From contig CAUYUJ010019949.1 of assembly GCA_963575745.1 (NCBI GenBank), forward strand, positions 434,001-498,000: a stretch of 64,000 nucleotides of DNA, given 5' to 3'. The DNA is from Prorocentrum cordatum. Taxonomy: Eukaryota; Sar; Dinophyceae; Prorocentrales; Prorocentraceae. Each line of letters opens with the position of its first letter. Position 1 is the stretch's first letter. The position numbers and the translations under genes are program-made. The notes under the pieces are model-generated. The model was not told where the DNA came from, made no database searches, and was given only the letters and a program-made list of their open reading frames with translations. Of this stretch, positions 61,871-64,000 are shown piece by piece.

Positions 61871-64000
61871 TGGGGTCCTCGTCGGTTGAACACATCGAGG
61901 CAGGCTGAGACCGCTGATTCAGCGCCACCCCTTGATTCGGCCTGCCAGTCATCGTGCCTGCAATCCTGTGGGAGAGTCGGTTCGCTTCTTTCTTCCGTGG
62001 TGCTTCGAGGTTGCTCTCGGTTGAGGGAACGTTTCGAAACTTGGGCGGTGTTGCCCTTGCTTTGCTTGCCCTCGCGGGCGCGAGGCCCTGACAAGTTCGA
62101 GCGTTCCATTTATTGCCTTTGTTGGGTCAGCGTTTTTGTGTTTGTTTTCTTGTGTCCCTCTTGTGCGGAATCCCGCATCATGTCGTGTATTTCTGGTGTG
62201 CCATATAGATTTGGGTCGACATTGCTTCTCGCGTTGCGGGGTGACATGAATGCAGAGTGCAAAGAGATGTGCCTGGTATCGTTTTGGTTTACGACCTGAT
62301 GACCTCATTGCTATCGGTTTTGCTGCCATAATTGGTAGCGGAGCCTCGTGGTGAGGCTCCGGGCCGGAGGGGTTGCAATGGGATGGTGCTGGACGGCGCT
62401 GTGTCGTGACCTAGCGAGTTCAGAGCATAACAACGGGGCTTCAATTTTGAATGAGCGGGTGATCTACGGCAATGTCGGCAGTAGCAGCGCGTCATCTTTC
62501 CATCTTTTTCTCTCTCTCTTGTTCCTTCTCTTTTCTCTATGGTTGTCTCTCTCTCTCTCTCTTTCTCTCTCTCTTCAAAACTGGCTAAAGGTATTCGAGT
62601 TTTGCTGGAGCAAGTAGTTGCAGCGACCTCCCAGGGAAGGAAGACGGCACCATCCTTGTCGACGGTTCCGTGAGCTGCTGGGTCCCAGACTTCTCGGGGG
62701 AGACTGGTCCATGGTGTCCAATTCATGTTGGCTAAGGCGGACAAGTGATTGGATATATCGGTGGTCTTCGGAGCGGCAATTCGACGACGTCTGGAGTGGT
62801 TCGTGAAAGAAGAACGGTGAGTGAAAAACTGGTGGTGACTGGTCGGCCGGCGCCGGCGGTGGCCGAGCCGACTATTCGGACCATCCAGCCTGGCAGCCTG
62901 GCCCAGCGGGAGCCCATACCGTCAGCGGAAGCGGGCCGTTCAGCGCTGGGTCCAGAACACGGATGTGGCTATTTGGAACACCTCGTGCTCTAGAGAGGTG
63001 CGTGACTAGGCCCCTAGTATTGCTCTAACCAAGACGAGTATTTGTGGTCGGAGTGAACCTTTTGGATCACCTAAAACAAAATGAAAAACTATTTCCACCC
63101 ACGGGGCTACCCAGACCTTCAACGTCGTGTTTCCTAATAATGGAGGTCTCGACCCCTTTCCCAGGATTGGCGTTTCATTCTGAGCCGTTACCAGGGCTCG
63201 GCGTCAGCCTCCAGAGGTCGAAAATCAGGGAAGCTTGATTCCGTCGTGTATTTTTCCGATCGCACGAGGAGGTGGGGCTATGAGCACGTGTTGTACCACT
63301 TCGAATATTACCAGGCGCGCTCAGAGATGTTCCATTCGCGTGGTGCGTATTTGAGCGAGGGCCTGGCGAGCGACGTGTCCCGCGCGGGCCCGCACATGCC
63401 AGCGTTCGGGCCAGACCGCCGGAGGCTCTTCATACGCTCGGGGTGTGCCGCAGGCGGCACGGCAGGATCCTCGCCTTTGACGTCTCGAGGGATGCGTTGG
63501 CGGCCGGGATCCGCAGTGAAACACGGAAGGGGTGGAGGGGGACGCAGGCATCCTGCAGGTTGGTCATTTCGATCCCGGCGTTTTCCTTTTATTTCGGCTT
63601 CCGGGGACGTTTTTGTTGGGGTTCCGGGGCCATCAAACATTCATCCAGAACGAAACATTACCCCCAGGGGAGGCTTCAATATCCCAGAGGTGGGCCCAAA
63701 ATTGTTGGTCCATTCGAAGAAACCCTGGGATAGGGGTGGGCAGATCCCCTCTTAAGGAAGGGGCCCTCCATGCCCAGGCCGGTGCCGTCCTTCTGGACCA
63801 GATTGTTGCCTTGTCTGGGCGATGTTTGCTCCGAACTTCAGGGCGGTGGCCCCAGGCTGGGGTCGGAGCCCGGACGAGCAGACGACCGGGGGGGGACGGG
63901 CCGTGTGCTGCTGACACCGTGGGACGCCATCTGCCCGGGAGGGCCGATCCGCGCACAGGCCCCCTTCGCTGCGCCTGCGCCGTGCGCGCGCGTCACCGCG
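61871..64000. other. No gene recognised; CT tract at 62500-62575
   Basis: Contains a CTCTCTCTCTCT microsatellite (62500-62575) and CT-rich sequence. No frame to the window end looks like a conserved protein. Confidence 0.45.

Overview
The window looks like nuclear DNA of a dinoflagellate. A 28S rRNA 5' fragment matches dinoflagellate D1/D2 sequence as I remember it. Relics of a pentatricopeptide (PPR) gene carry the dinoflagellate-style repeat (V-I-S-Y-S-A-G-x-x-A-C-E). An aspartate-semialdehyde dehydrogenase gene is split by an intron with no GT or GC donor. The rest is mostly GC-rich repeats, simple sequence and decayed coding sequence. Species is not assigned. No bacterial-type operons, tRNA genes or CRISPR arrays were seen.

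Only two protein genes look intact. asd (23115-24312, +) is joined from two exons into about 340 residues and has every catalytic motif expected. A 285-residue secreted-type protein of unknown function lies at 41722-42579 (+). Several stretches hold good protein sequence broken by stops and frameshifts: PPR relics (1-1130), a possible glycosidase piece plus unknown exons (12.3-13.5 kb), 31.9-33.0 kb, 46.8-47.9 kb, 49.15-49.73 kb, and a long block at 53.9-57.8 kb. All of these lie on the + strand.

Layout: 0-1.1 kb PPR pseudogene; 1.1-8 kb mostly featureless, with a GT tract, a perfect palindrome, two MITE-like elements and a 250-bp foldback at 5.2-6.7 kb; 8.3-12 kb stacked minisatellites; 12.3-13.5 kb decayed genes; 14.7-18.8 kb two tandem 1.9-2.0 kb units with inverted ends, filled with a 73-bp satellite and a GAGGCT satellite; 18.8-21.5 kb paired dispersed repeats around two minisatellites; 22.8-24.3 kb repeat E and asd; 24.5-29.98 kb dispersed modules, a 90-bp array and a 73-bp array; 30-38.3 kb repeats, decayed genes and a very GC-rich tract; 38.36-38.80 kb 28S fragment; 39-41.2 kb GCC repeats and inverted 90-bp-family arrays; 41.7-42.6 kb secreted-protein gene; 43.4-44.7 kb a MITE cluster; 44.8-53.8 kb repeats including a 1.57-kb TAC tract; 53.9-57.8 kb decayed gene; 57.8-64 kb sparse repeats.

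The most interesting observation is the asd intron. It is a 170-bp element with about 42-bp terminal inverted repeats that reach its edges, flanked by a 5-bp direct duplication (CAAGA). Removing the element and one copy of the duplication restores the conserved reading frame exactly. That is the signature of an intron created by insertion of a transposable element (an introner). Two further MITE-like families are also readable, one with an 18-bp perfect flanking duplication.
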